Of a stretch of 64,000 nt of DNA, positions 1-9,500 are shown piece by piece. This DNA is from an uncultured Burkholderiales bacterium (lineage in GTDB: Bacteria > Pseudomonadota > Gammaproteobacteria > Burkholderiales > Burkholderiaceae_C). Both the position numbers and the translations under genes were made by a program. The stretch spans positions 27,285 through 91,284 of the forward strand of contig CAJAYT010000101.1 in assembly GCA_903949285.1 (NCBI GenBank), given 5' to 3'. The notes beneath the pieces were generated by a model that was not told where the DNA came from, searched no databases, and worked only from the letters and a program-made list of their open reading frames with translations. How positions within the stretch are numbered: the stretch's first letter is position 1; every line of letters begins with the position of its first letter.

Positions 1-2
1 GC

Positions 3-533
3 AATATGACGCTCGGTAGTTTAAAAATACTGCCTTTGGTCGAGACGTGTATGGGACTTCGAAATACTTTTGATTTAGCCTGTGCAAGTCCGCGCATCTG
101 CGGCGTCTCATTAGCCAGTGCCGAGCAAGGAGACTTTATGTTAGACCTGGGCGGTCAGTGGACACCCCAAAGTCTTGCGCTGTCCTATCCCCGCAGCAAA
201 ATGGTTATCGACGCCCGGGCTGCTGGAGTGCAGTGGATAGTTGACGGTGTCTTTATGAACTTGAACGATCTTGACGCGTTAAGGGTTGAGTGCAAAATTG
301 CACGTGAACTTGGATTCGTAGGAAAAATGGCTATACACCCAACACAGCTTCCTATCATGCACGAGGTGTTTACGCCTTCTGAAGCAGATATCGAGTATGC
401 AAAAGGGCTATTGGAAGCGTTTACGCAGGCAGAATCGCGCGGATTAGGCGCAGTGCGGTATCAAAATATGATGATCGACTATGCAAATGTTCGTCTTGCT
501 CAACGCACGCTATCACTCGCAGGTAAAAATTGA
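3..533 (+). CDS. CitE-like HpcH/HpaI-family lyase, C-terminal part
   Basis: The reading frame is open from the window edge, so the true start lies upstream and only about 177 C-terminal residues are visible. The protein resembles the citrate lyase beta subunit / malyl-CoA and citramalyl-CoA lyase group, TIM-barrel enzymes that cleave a hydroxyacyl-CoA into acetyl-CoA or another acyl-CoA plus an oxoacid. Supporting segments are the metal-site region with GVSLASAEQGDF, the YPRSKMVIDAR strand, and the typical late GKMAIHPTQLPIMHEVFTPS stretch. Its TGA stop overlaps the TTG start of the acyl-CoA ligase gene, so the two are almost certainly co-transcribed. A ligase that makes a CoA thioester followed by a lyase that splits one is a sensible pair. 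Substrate is not determinable here. Confidence 0.75.
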   Translation, partial: NMTLGSLKILPLVETCMGLRNTFDLACASPRICGVSLASAEQGDFMLDLGGQWTPQSLALSYPRSKMVIDARAAGVQWIVDGVFMNLNDLDALRVECKIARELGFVGKMAIHPTQLPIMHEVFTPSEADIEYAKGLLEAFTQAESRGLGAVRYQNMMIDYANVRLAQRTLSLAGKN

Positions 534-2473
534 ATTCAAACTTGCAACCCCTATTAATGGCTCAACCCATGAAGGCCTTCAACACGCCTTGCACCGAGTT
601 TATCAAGGACGCATACGCGCCCTTGCGAAACATCCAGGACATTGAAACGATTGAAAAAACTCCGCTAGAAGAACGCATCACGCGTTGGGACTTTGCACAA
701 AACCTTTTAGACGGCTGCCGATTTAACCCAAAACATCCAGCCATTATTGCCACACACAACGGGGATATAGACGGCCCCATCCACACTTGGACATTTTCCG
801 AGCTTGAACGACGATCTGTGCAGTTTGCCAACTTATTGCATTCGCTAGGTATTCAATCAGAAGACGTGGTTGCGGTTGTGAGTCCCACAGTTCCTTCATT
901 ATTCTCAACTTTGATTGGGGCCCTATTAAGTGCCCGCCCTTTTCCAATCAATTGGATGCTCGACTCAAATGCTTTGGCTGATCTGCTTGTACAGGCGAAT
1001 GTGAAAGTAGTTGTTTCGCTGGGTCCTACCCCAGGATTTGAGATTTGGGAAAATGTTTGTGCAGCAATAGAAAAAATCACCAAAGAACACGGTGCTTCAA
1101 TTAAACTATTTACGCTACACGACCCCTTTGCGAGCAAACACCCAAATGATCTACTAAGCGTTGCAGACAACCAACCCTCCCATTCCCTCACGTTTGAGCG
1201 TCCCTGCGCAACTCGCGAGCAAATTGCATGTTATGTTCACTCTGGTGGCACGACAGGCCATCCCAAAATAGTTAAAGTCAAACACGGAGGAATGGTTTAC
1301 CGCCAATGGGCAGCAAACCTTGGTCTAGCGTTTACTTCACGCGATATTGTTTTATCGGATACGCCGCTTTTTCACATTGGTGGTTTACTGGTTCGGGGGT
1401 TGGTCAGCACCGCTGATGGACACAGCACTGTTATCCCAAGTCTTTTTGGAGCGCGTGATAAGACCTACATAGCAAATTATTGGCGCTACATTGAGCGCTT
1501 TGGAATAACGCAAATTTCGGGTGTTCCCACAACCTTATCCGTACTCGCCAAAACACCACCCACCCACGAAGATATCTCCTCACTTCGCCCATTCTTTGCA
1601 ACCGGATCAACAGCAATCGCACCAGCCGTGCAAGCCAATATCGTAGAAATAACGGGCTCCAAAGCCTTGCAAAGCTACGGCATGACTGAGAATACAAGCC
1701 ATGCCACGCTTGATCCAAGAGACGGTCCCTACCGGGAGGGTTGCTCTGGAATTCGAGTCCCCTATACAAACATACTCATTGCCAAAATGTCAGAGGACGG
1801 ACAGGCTATACAGCGTCACTGCGAACTAGGTGAAGTTGGGATGGTGATCGTCAAGGGTCCCGGAGTAGCCGCTGGATACTTGGATCCCCAGCACAACAAG
1901 GGTGTATTCCTTGCCGATGGCTCTTTAGTGACGGGTGACTTAGGATGTTTGGATAGCGATGGATTCATTCGAATCAGCGGACGACAAAAGGACATCATTA
2001 TTCGAAGTGGTCATAACATTGAACCACGCTTGATTGAGGACGCTTTGCTCATGTGCCCAGGCGTTGCGCTTGCTGCTGCAGTCGGAAAACCCGACGCCCA
2101 TGCAGGTGAGTTACCCATTGCCTACGTGCAGCTTCATCCAGGAGCAAGTGTTAGCGAGACAGAACTGATGGAACTAGCGGCTGCCCACATACCAGAGCGC
2201 CCCGCGATCCCCAAAGAAATTATTTTCTTAGATCACATTCCACTAACAGCGGTGGGCAAGCCTCAGAAACATATTCTTCAAATTGACGCTGCAACACGAA
2301 GCTTTACACAAGCCCTCCAAGGTGTCAGTGGTCCTTGGAGTTTGGATGTTGACATTTCAGGGGGCGGACTCAGGCTGAAGATCCTTGTTGCATCGTCTGA
2401 GACTATTGTCATTGAACAGATCAAGAAGATACTTTCCAATTTCGCTATTCAACACCAATTTATAGAGCCGTGA
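530..2473 (+). CDS. AMP-forming acyl-CoA ligase (ANL superfamily)
   Basis: Predicted to activate a carboxylic acid with ATP to an acyl-adenylate and then to a CoA thioester in the cytoplasm. The P-loop-like motif SGGTTGHPK lies near residues 238-246, the SYGMTE motif follows, and TGDLGCLDSDGFIRISGR with KDIIIRSGHN near residue 490 marks the hinge to the C-terminal domain. The catalytic lysine region reads LTAVGKPQK. At 647 residues it is longer than most ANL ligases (500-580); the last 75 or so residues after GKPQK form an extra domain I do not recognise. The TTG start at 530 overlaps the upstream stop; ATG codons at 557 and 569 are alternatives. Its own stop overlaps the GTG of the next gene (GTGA), indicating translational coupling. 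Substrate unknown; the neighbours suggest a hydroxy-dicarboxylate or related acid. Confidence 0.8.
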   Translation: MNSNLQPLLMAQPMKAFNTPCTEFIKDAYAPLRNIQDIETIEKTPLEERITRWDFAQNLLDGCRFNPKHPAIIATHNGDIDGPIHTWTFSELERRSVQFANLLHSLGIQSEDVVAVVSPTVPSLFSTLIGALLSARPFPINWMLDSNALADLLVQANVKVVVSLGPTPGFEIWENVCAAIEKITKEHGASIKLFTLHDPFASKHPNDLLSVADNQPSHSLTFERPCATREQIACYVHSGGTTGHPKIVKVKHGGMVYRQWAANLGLAFTSRDIVLSDTPLFHIGGLLVRGLVSTADGHSTVIPSLFGARDKTYIANYWRYIERFGITQISGVPTTLSVLAKTPPTHEDISSLRPFFATGSTAIAPAVQANIVEITGSKALQSYGMTENTSHATLDPRDGPYREGCSGIRVPYTNILIAKMSEDGQAIQRHCELGEVGMVIVKGPGVAAGYLDPQHNKGVFLADGSLVTGDLGCLDSDGFIRISGRQKDIIIRSGHNIEPRLIEDALLMCPGVALAAAVGKPDAHAGELPIAYVQLHPGASVSETELMELAAAHIPERPAIPKEIIFLDHIPLTAVGKPQKHILQIDAATRSFTQALQGVSGPWSLDVDISGGGLRLKILVASSETIVIEQIKKILSNFAIQHQFIEP

Positions 2474-3633
2474 AAATACTAGATATCCGTGAGATAAGCG
2501 TACCGCTGAAAACACAGATGCGAAATGCTGTGTTTGATTTCAGTGAGATGACGACCTCCGTCGTGGCGGTTAAAACAGATGTCTTGGTCGACGCAGAACC
2601 TGTGATTGGTTACGCTTTTAATTCAACTGGGCGTTATGCCTGTGGCGAGGTCATGCGCACGCGCATGATTCCCCGTCTTTTAAAAGCCTCTCCCGATAGT
2701 TTGCTAGACCCTGCAAGTGGTCTGATTGATCCTGCGCTCGCACTCGCTTGCATGACTCGCAGAGAAAAACCCGGAGGCCACACGGAGCGCTCTATAGCGG
2801 TTGGAACCATAGAGTGTGCCGTATGGGATGCCCTTGCTAAAGTCAAGAGGGTACCCCTTCACACACTGCTTGCAGAGCGTTTTAACGGTGGTAAACAAGT
2901 AGACAAAGTGCCTTGCTATGTAGGCGGTGGCTGGTACGCACAGGACAAAGGCCTGTCTGACCTGAGCGACGAGATTAAAATGAGACTTCAAGAGGGTTAT
3001 ACCCACATGAAGATCAAGGTGGGCGGTGTCAGCCTAGCTGACGATTTAAAGCGCATTGAAACCTCTATTGCGATCTTAGGAGATTCAGAGCACCTTGCAG
3101 TGGATGCCAATGCAGGGCTGGATCATAAACGCACATGGGAGTATGCCAACGCACTTGCGCCATTCGGGCTGAGGTGGTTTGAAGAGCCAACCGACCCGCT
3201 TGATTTTAAGCTTCTCTTTGAGCTGTCAACACATTACGCACCTGCGATTGCAACGGGTGAGAATTTGTTTTCAACACAAGATATTCAAAATTTACTGCGC
3301 TACTCGGGACTTCGTGCAGGTAAGGATATTTTGCAAGTCGACATCCCGCAGTCCTACGGCATTACTCAATTTACAAAAACATTGCAGGTCCTGAGAGATC
3401 ATGGATGGTCCTCTCAGCAAGTCTTTCCACACGGTGGAAACATGATGACATTGGCCATCGTTGCTGGCTTGGATCTTGGTGGGTGTGAAGCATACCCAGG
3501 GGTTTTTGGCGTCTTTGCAGGATTCAATGATGACGCACAGATTGAGAACGGAATGATTAAACTGTCTGATAGACCGGGAATGGGTTTCGAGGGGCAAAAC
3601 GAGTTGTACGAATTAATGCGTCATATTTTTTAA
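2470..3633 (+). CDS. D(-)-tartrate dehydratase-like enolase-superfamily enzyme
   Basis: A mandelate-racemase-type member of the enolase superfamily, closely resembling the characterised D(-)-tartrate dehydratase of Bradyrhizobium japonicum (TarD) along its whole length. Established chemistry for that enzyme is dehydration of D-tartrate to oxaloacetate. The expected residues are visible: the KxK pair K181-I-K183 on the second strand, metal ligands D212, E238 and E264 (in VDANAG, FEEPTDP and ATGENLFS), and the general acid/base H321 in FPHGGN. Each is offset by one from the TarD positions I recall (K184, D213, E239, E265, H322). Further family-like blocks are EKPGGHTERSIAVGTIE and GMGFEGQNELY. 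It starts with GTG overlapping the ligase stop. The 387-residue length is normal. A related substrate cannot be excluded, but the active site is complete. Confidence 0.82.
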   Translation: MKILDIREISVPLKTQMRNAVFDFSEMTTSVVAVKTDVLVDAEPVIGYAFNSTGRYACGEVMRTRMIPRLLKASPDSLLDPASGLIDPALALACMTRREKPGGHTERSIAVGTIECAVWDALAKVKRVPLHTLLAERFNGGKQVDKVPCYVGGGWYAQDKGLSDLSDEIKMRLQEGYTHMKIKVGGVSLADDLKRIETSIAILGDSEHLAVDANAGLDHKRTWEYANALAPFGLRWFEEPTDPLDFKLLFELSTHYAPAIATGENLFSTQDIQNLLRYSGLRAGKDILQVDIPQSYGITQFTKTLQVLRDHGWSSQQVFPHGGNMMTLAIVAGLDLGGCEAYPGVFGVFAGFNDDAQIENGMIKLSDRPGMGFEGQNELYELMRHIF

Positions 3634-3647
3634 ATCAGGAGAAAGTA

Positions 3648-4646
3648 ATGATTACTCACACCAACGAAGGACATTGCGATATTCGCCGTAAAAGCGTTCT
3701 AGGCCTAATGCTATCTGGCTTGTCAGCGTTTGCAGCTCCATCATGGGCGCAAAGCAAATGGCCAGACCGTTTGATTCGCATCGTTGTACCCTTCGTACCC
3801 GGAGGCCCACCTGACGCGGTGGCCAGAATTATTCAGGCCAAACTCTCTGAGACCCTTGGGCAAGCCGTTGTCATTGATAACAAAGGCGGAGCTGGTGGGA
3901 ACATAGGCGCGCAGACCGTCGCTAAATCTTTACCCGACGGCAACACAATCTTGATAACTTCCACCGCATTTGCAATTAATACTCAATTTGTGGAGTCAGG
4001 CTATAACGCTGAGAGTGATTTTTTAGCCGTGACTATCGCTGCGACTCAGCCCCACGTTTTTGTAACGCACCCTAGCCTGCCAGTTCGCAATTTAAAGGAA
4101 CTCATAAGCCTTGCAAAAACTTCTCCCCTTGCATTTGCGACCCCTGGTTCGGGTACAGCACCTCACCTGACAGCTGAGAGGTTGTTCAATCTCACACTAA
4201 AACTAGATATGACGCCAATCCATTACCGCGGCGCTGGACAAGCCGTGGGGTCGGTGGTAGCTGGTGAACCTAAGATTGGTTGCATGGCGATGGCTGGGCC
4301 CTTACAAAATATAAAGGCCGGAAGACTTCGAGCGCTCGCAGTCACTAGCCCGCAACGCTTACCCTCACTCCCCGATGTGCCAACGCTTGGGGAGTTAGGT
4401 TACCAAAACTTTCTTGACTCAACTTGGGTTGGAGCGTTCCTACCAGCAGGTACCCCAGCCCCCATTCAATCAAAATGGTATGAGGCGCTCTCTAAAGTAT
4501 TGGCAATGCCTGAAATTAGGGAGAAAATTCAAGCCCAGGCTTTTGAGTCTTTGACTGAGACTCCTACAAAAACTGCTGAGTATCTTCATGAAGAAATACA
4601 ACGCTGGGGCGAAGTGACTCGTCGTATTGGGTATAAGCCTGAGTAA
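3648..4646 (+). CDS. Bug-family tripartite tricarboxylate transporter substrate-binding protein
   Basis: A periplasmic solute receptor of the Bug/TctC family, which is greatly expanded in Burkholderiales and captures small carboxylates for TctAB-type permeases. The N-terminus carries a signal peptide with an RRKSVLGLML start and likely cleavage after PSWAQS; twin arginines suggest possible Tat export. Family signatures include WPDRLIRIVVPFVPGGPPDAVARI, GQAVVIDNKGGAGGNIGAQ and LRALAVTSPQRLPSLPDVPTL (each quoted in part). It follows the dehydratase gene by 14 bases with a good ribosome site (GGAGA) 5-6 bases before the ATG. No TctA or TctB permease gene is present in the window, which is common for Bug receptors. 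Its place at the end of the operon suggests it binds the acid that the ligase, dehydratase and lyase process, but ligand specificity is inference. Confidence 0.88.
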   Translation: MITHTNEGHCDIRRKSVLGLMLSGLSAFAAPSWAQSKWPDRLIRIVVPFVPGGPPDAVARIIQAKLSETLGQAVVIDNKGGAGGNIGAQTVAKSLPDGNTILITSTAFAINTQFVESGYNAESDFLAVTIAATQPHVFVTHPSLPVRNLKELISLAKTSPLAFATPGSGTAPHLTAERLFNLTLKLDMTPIHYRGAGQAVGSVVAGEPKIGCMAMAGPLQNIKAGRLRALAVTSPQRLPSLPDVPTLGELGYQNFLDSTWVGAFLPAGTPAPIQSKWYEALSKVLAMPEIREKIQAQAFESLTETPTKTAEYLHEEIQRWGEVTRRIGYKPE

Positions 4647-4669
4647 TGGGTTTCATATTGATCCATTAC
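4643..4669. terminator. Weak hairpin between convergent genes
   Basis: A 7-bp perfect stem (GTAATGG / CCATTAC) with a 13-base loop begins inside the receptor stop codon and lies between the convergent receptor and recD genes. No clear T-tract follows on either strand, so a terminator role is only plausible. Confidence 0.3.
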
Positions 4670-4704
4670 GTTGAGGGGTCTTAAAACCTATTCAACGTCA
4701 ATAT

Positions 4705-6573
4705 CTAACTATCGTGAATGCAGCTCAGGCCTCCACTGCGAGAGAGCTTGCTCTGTACTGCTTTAAATAGCTCCTTCTCATCTGGCACTACCCAGGTTAT
4801 CTTTTTCTTTGCGCGGGTGAGTCCTGTATAAATTAACTCTCTCGTTAAAACCGCTGCTCGTCGCTCGGGCAATACCAAGCACACATGATTAAATTCTGAA
4901 CCTTGGGATTTGTGCACAGTCATTGCAAAAACGCTTTCAACCGAATCAATCCTGGAGGGATGAATCCATCGCACAAAGACACCATCACTGGATCCATCGA
5001 CTGGAAAGGCAATGCGTAACTCACCATTTTTGATCAAGCAAACGCCAATATCCCCATTTCTCAGGTCCAAATGATAATTATTTCGCGTAATCATCACGGG
5101 TCTACCGACATACCATCCTTCATCATGAAACCCCAATAAATGAGCAATTACTTTATTCAAATGAGAAACACCCCATGGACCTTCCCTCACAGCGCATAGC
5201 ACCTGAAATTCAGCAAATGCGTTCAGTACTGACTTAGCCAATTGCTGCTGTTCATGCTCATCCTTGGAAGAATCCAGTTGAATAGTTTGCACAAGATCTA
5301 AATATTTTCTCCAAACTTCATTTAAAAACTGTTTTGTACTTGGATCATTAAAGAGCTTAATATCCAACCTATCAATGACATCTTTACTCTGTGCTGACCA
5401 AATCTTTAATTCGCTCCAATTTCTTCTCAAACTCTTTAAATCTTCATCGCTTCCTCGGTTTATAGTTTGTGCCCATTGATGAATAACTCCGCCACCCTCT
5501 ACCCTATAACTTCGTCTTAGCATCACGGTTTGCTGGGACAGCTGTGAACCTAAACCACCCCACTCGCTCAAATCCTTCGTCGTCAGAGTCATCAACCATT
5601 TGAGCGTTGTAGGTGAATAATTTCCATTCTTTGCGTGCAAACACAACTGCCCCATCACCGCACCAGCCTCCACCGATGCGAGTTGATCTTGATCTCCAAG
5701 GAAAATGAGTCGGGTATTTTGGGTAGCGCTAGCAAGCAGTCTATCCATCAAATGAAGGCTAATCATAGAAGCCTCATCAATAACGATCACATCATACAAA
5801 AGAGGCTTAAGCTCTGGGGAGGCATCGTCTGAGCGAATTTGCAAAAGTTTGTGCAACGTTATAGGATTTTCTTTAATCTCAAATCTGAACTGCTCTGGCA
5901 ACGCACCTATAGCGTCGCCAACAGATGCACCCAATCTTGCAGCAGCTTTGCCCGTGGGTGCGCAAAGTGCTATTCGCAGGGATGAACTAGGGGTTTGTTT
6001 AAGTGAATGGGAGACAAGTAGCGATATCAACTTAGTGACAGTCGTTGTTTTACCGGTCCCAGGACCTCCGGTGATTAACGTAAAAAGCCCTCGAGTCGCA
6101 ACAGCGCAGGCTAGTTTTTGCCAGTCCGGCTGATCAAGGTCTTCATCTGAGCCAAAGAGTTGGTCAAGGTCCTGCGCTAAATCTGGGATTACTGGAATCG
6201 TTGTATTCAACCTATTTCGAATGGATTCAATGACTCTGCTCTCAGCTTCCCAGTTCTTTCTTAAGTAAAGTAATTGGTTGTCTAGTACCAGTGGACTATT
6301 TACCCCGTTCTTCCATGGAATTGTTTTGGCAGATTGTGCTAAGTCCTTGGGTAGCAAGTTGTAGGTCTCGTGCTCTAGCGATAAGGAACTCCAATCCCCC
6401 CGGGAGAGCAAATTTAAATCCAGACAAGTGTGCCCCTTCATATATAAATGACTGACCAACGCAGCAAGAACCGCATGGCGTGCATCTGGGCTTGGTTCTT
6501 TCTCCTGCAAGAACCTAGCAAAGGCCAGATCAAATCTATTGAAAGTAGCGTTTAGTTCCTTGGATTTAGACAT
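4705..6573 (-). CDS. recD: RecBCD exonuclease V subunit RecD
   Basis: The alpha subunit of RecBCD, a 5'-3' superfamily 1 helicase that unwinds double-strand DNA ends together with RecB. The Walker A motif GGPGTGKTTTVTKL is near residues 168-181, Walker B DVIVIDEASMI near residue 263, and the C-terminal motif MTVHKSQGSEF with LIYTGLTRAKKKI marks the UvrD/RecD-like second helicase domain. At 622 residues it matches E. coli RecD (608). It is the third gene of a recC-recB-recD block, starting 6 bases after the recB stop. Between the two helicase halves there is a polar stretch around residues 350-440 that is less typical but still in frame. Function assignment is firm. Confidence 0.95.
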   Translation of the reverse strand: MSKSKELNATFNRFDLAFARFLQEKEPSPDARHAVLAALVSHLYMKGHTCLDLNLLSRGDWSSLSLEHETYNLLPKDLAQSAKTIPWKNGVNSPLVLDNQLLYLRKNWEAESRVIESIRNRLNTTIPVIPDLAQDLDQLFGSDEDLDQPDWQKLACAVATRGLFTLITGGPGTGKTTTVTKLISLLVSHSLKQTPSSSLRIALCAPTGKAAARLGASVGDAIGALPEQFRFEIKENPITLHKLLQIRSDDASPELKPLLYDVIVIDEASMISLHLMDRLLASATQNTRLIFLGDQDQLASVEAGAVMGQLCLHAKNGNYSPTTLKWLMTLTTKDLSEWGGLGSQLSQQTVMLRRSYRVEGGGVIHQWAQTINRGSDEDLKSLRRNWSELKIWSAQSKDVIDRLDIKLFNDPSTKQFLNEVWRKYLDLVQTIQLDSSKDEHEQQQLAKSVLNAFAEFQVLCAVREGPWGVSHLNKVIAHLLGFHDEGWYVGRPVMITRNNYHLDLRNGDIGVCLIKNGELRIAFPVDGSSDGVFVRWIHPSRIDSVESVFAMTVHKSQGSEFNHVCLVLPERRAAVLTRELIYTGLTRAKKKITWVVPDEKELFKAVQSKLSRSGGLSCIHDS

Positions 6574-6579
6574 TTCGTA

Positions 6580-9500
6580 TCAGACGCCCTTAAATGCTTC
6601 ATCCAGCGCCAAAATAAGCGCCTTGGACGGACGATCTACAAATACACCTTGCGACTCAAATTGAATCCCGCGCAGAAATAAATAAATAGCCCCGCCAACA
6701 TGCTCATCATAATCGTAGTCGTCCAGGCGCGATTTCAGTAAACGGTGAAGCGCCAATAAGTAAAGCGTGTATTGCACATCGTAGCGGTGACCGAGTATAG
6801 AGGTTTGCAGGTCTTCATTTGAATATCCGCTCAGCCGATTGGATTTGTAATCTAGGACGTAATAACGACCCTCATGCTCAAATATTAAATCCATGAATCC
6901 CGTTAACATACCGTTCATCTGCTTGGGTATCAGGGAGGGTCTTGGTAAATGCGCAAGTACATGCTTTGTAATCAATGTATCTAGCCTTGCGACCTCCATG
7001 GACTTTACAGGCAAAGTGAATCCCATCTCAGCCCAAGCGTTACCCATATTCATATCGCGCAAAGACAACGAGCTAAGTGGGAAATTAAAATCGGAGGCCA
7101 TATATTTTGTAGTCACAATCTTGTGAATCCAACTTACCAGTAAATCTCTTAGTTCCTCACCCAGATTCAACTTAAGCAGCTTCACCTCCAACATCAAGGT
7201 CCACTCTGATTGCAGTAGTTTGTCTGGGGACTGCGCAGTGATTGGCCAACCATATTTAAATTGCCACTCTAGGAGGTCATGTAATAAGGTGCCCAATAAA
7301 CTACTGGAGGGAATTTCGTCATACGCACTAGGCATACCAGAGGGACTAGCGAGTCCTGCAGCCCCTGGCTCTCGTAGCGCGGCACCAATCAAGGAGAGAT
7401 CCTCATCCGTACTTTTAAAATTATCAACCTGCGAATCTGCTAGCTTCTCATCAACCGAACTCACTGGCTCAAAGTGATTACCCTGATCCTTTGCGGATCC
7501 TTTAGAAATTGAACTAAAACTAGCGGTCCACCAATTGGAGATGAACTTTTGTTTCGGAGTCAACGCACCTTGCAGGGCGACAGCAGATTCAATCGCCGTA
7601 TAGCGTTGCTCACCCAATGTGGGAGCGGGGCTTACGAGTATGTGAGGACACGCACTCCAAAGACTCAGCTTAGATACCAGGTCCTCTGAATTTTGACGAT
7701 TCAATAGCACTGAAACTGCGCTTTTAGGCGAATTTGATTTCTTATTAAAGTCTTTTACCATGGGCGCCAGACCCATCCAAAGCGCTCTTTGTGCACGCGT
7801 CAAAGCAACATAAAACAGTCTGATATCTTCTTCAATTCGACTTTGGTCACTCCTATCGCTATTGGCGCTTTCGGGCTTGAAATTAGATATAAATGGCAAA
7901 AACACGAGCGGAAATTCAAGACCTTTAGATTTGTGGATTGTAATTATTTTCACTAAATTAGCTTCACTCTCTAAGCGCAGAACAGCAGATTCCCCTGAAG
8001 ATTGGGGATCTCTTAATTGTTCCTCTAAGTACCTGATCAGTGCTTCTTCTCCGTGCACCTTCAAGCTAGCAGCTTGAAGTAAATCACCCAGATGCAATAG
8101 ATTGGTCAATACTCTTTCACCATTCGTTCGTTCGTTGCTGATTCCACTGAGCAATTTATGTGCAATCTGATTTTCATGAATCAATCGGTGCAACATGGGC
8201 AAAAAGCCTTGCTTTTGCCAAATAGCTTGATAAATATGAAAGCTATCAATTAGAGCTTGCCACGACTCCTCGTCGTGGATGAGCTGCTCGAGTTCATTGT
8301 CTAGGCTCAGTCCCCAGATTTTGGTCGTTACAGCACAGCGTAGTTGACTGGTTGATTTAGGATGAGCGACAGCCATCAAAATGAGTCTCAGCTCCCTTGC
8401 TTCTTCGCTGGCGAAAACACTCTCCTTATCGGACAAATAAACACTTCTCACACCAAGTTTCGCTAAGGCTTGGCGAATAGCATTAGCCTCTTTGAAATCA
8501 CGTACCAAAACCGCCATCTCATTTGGCTGTGCAGCTTTTGCATTTAATAAAGTAACAATTTGAGCCGCAAATAGAGATGACATGACATGGTTGTAAGTAT
8601 CCTTATTAAGCACGTTGTTCGTGTTCGCATACCAAACCGTAAGCGCTGGTTGTTCTGCGCTGCCCAACTTGAGGGGCTCAATCTCCACGGCAGCTTCGAC
8701 GCTGACAAAATCAATATCCTTGAACGGCTTTTCAGCAACCGAAAATATATGATTGACTGCACTAACAAGACCTTGGGTTGATCTGTAGTTTTTTGGGAGT
8801 GTGTATATATTTTCCTGAGCATCCCTCCTTGCGCTTAAGTATGTATCAAGATCAGCACCTCTAAAACCGTAAATAGCTTGCTTAGGGTCACCGATAATAA
8901 TTAAGCCTGAATCATCGGTACGTTCTTGAACGTATATTTTTTTCAACGCCCCGTACTGCCAAGGATCAGTGTCTTGGAATTCATCTACAAGGGCTACAGG
9001 GTATTGTGTGCGAATGGTGGTTGCCAAACGCGAATCGTCCGCGTTAACGGCAATATACAAATTTTTCAATAAATCTGAAAAATCAAATTGTCCGACCTCA
9101 CCTTTGGATCGCTCATACAACAGATCTATTTCATGCGCTGCATGATCGAATAGATCCTCCATATCAATTTTGGGCATCTCCTGCAAAACTTCGCATAGAG
9201 CATCAATTTTAGATAATCCAGCTATTTCATGAGCCTCTTCCCACCCACAATTTTGAAGCTTGGAGAGCGAAAATCTCTCTAGGATTTTCAACTCAATCTG
9301 CGCTCCCCCTTGCCAATCTTGCATCTTACTAAGCCACCCACCTAACCAATCAAGCCTGTACCCCTTGATAGTCTTGGCGAGTGTGCGCTCCCTAAGAACA
9401 GTCTGTATTTTGAGACTATTTTCAGCCGTCCAAACGTCTCTTGCAGCACTAGCAGCGGTGTCATATTTCTCTTGAAAATTGTCCCAACCCTTCAATACTT

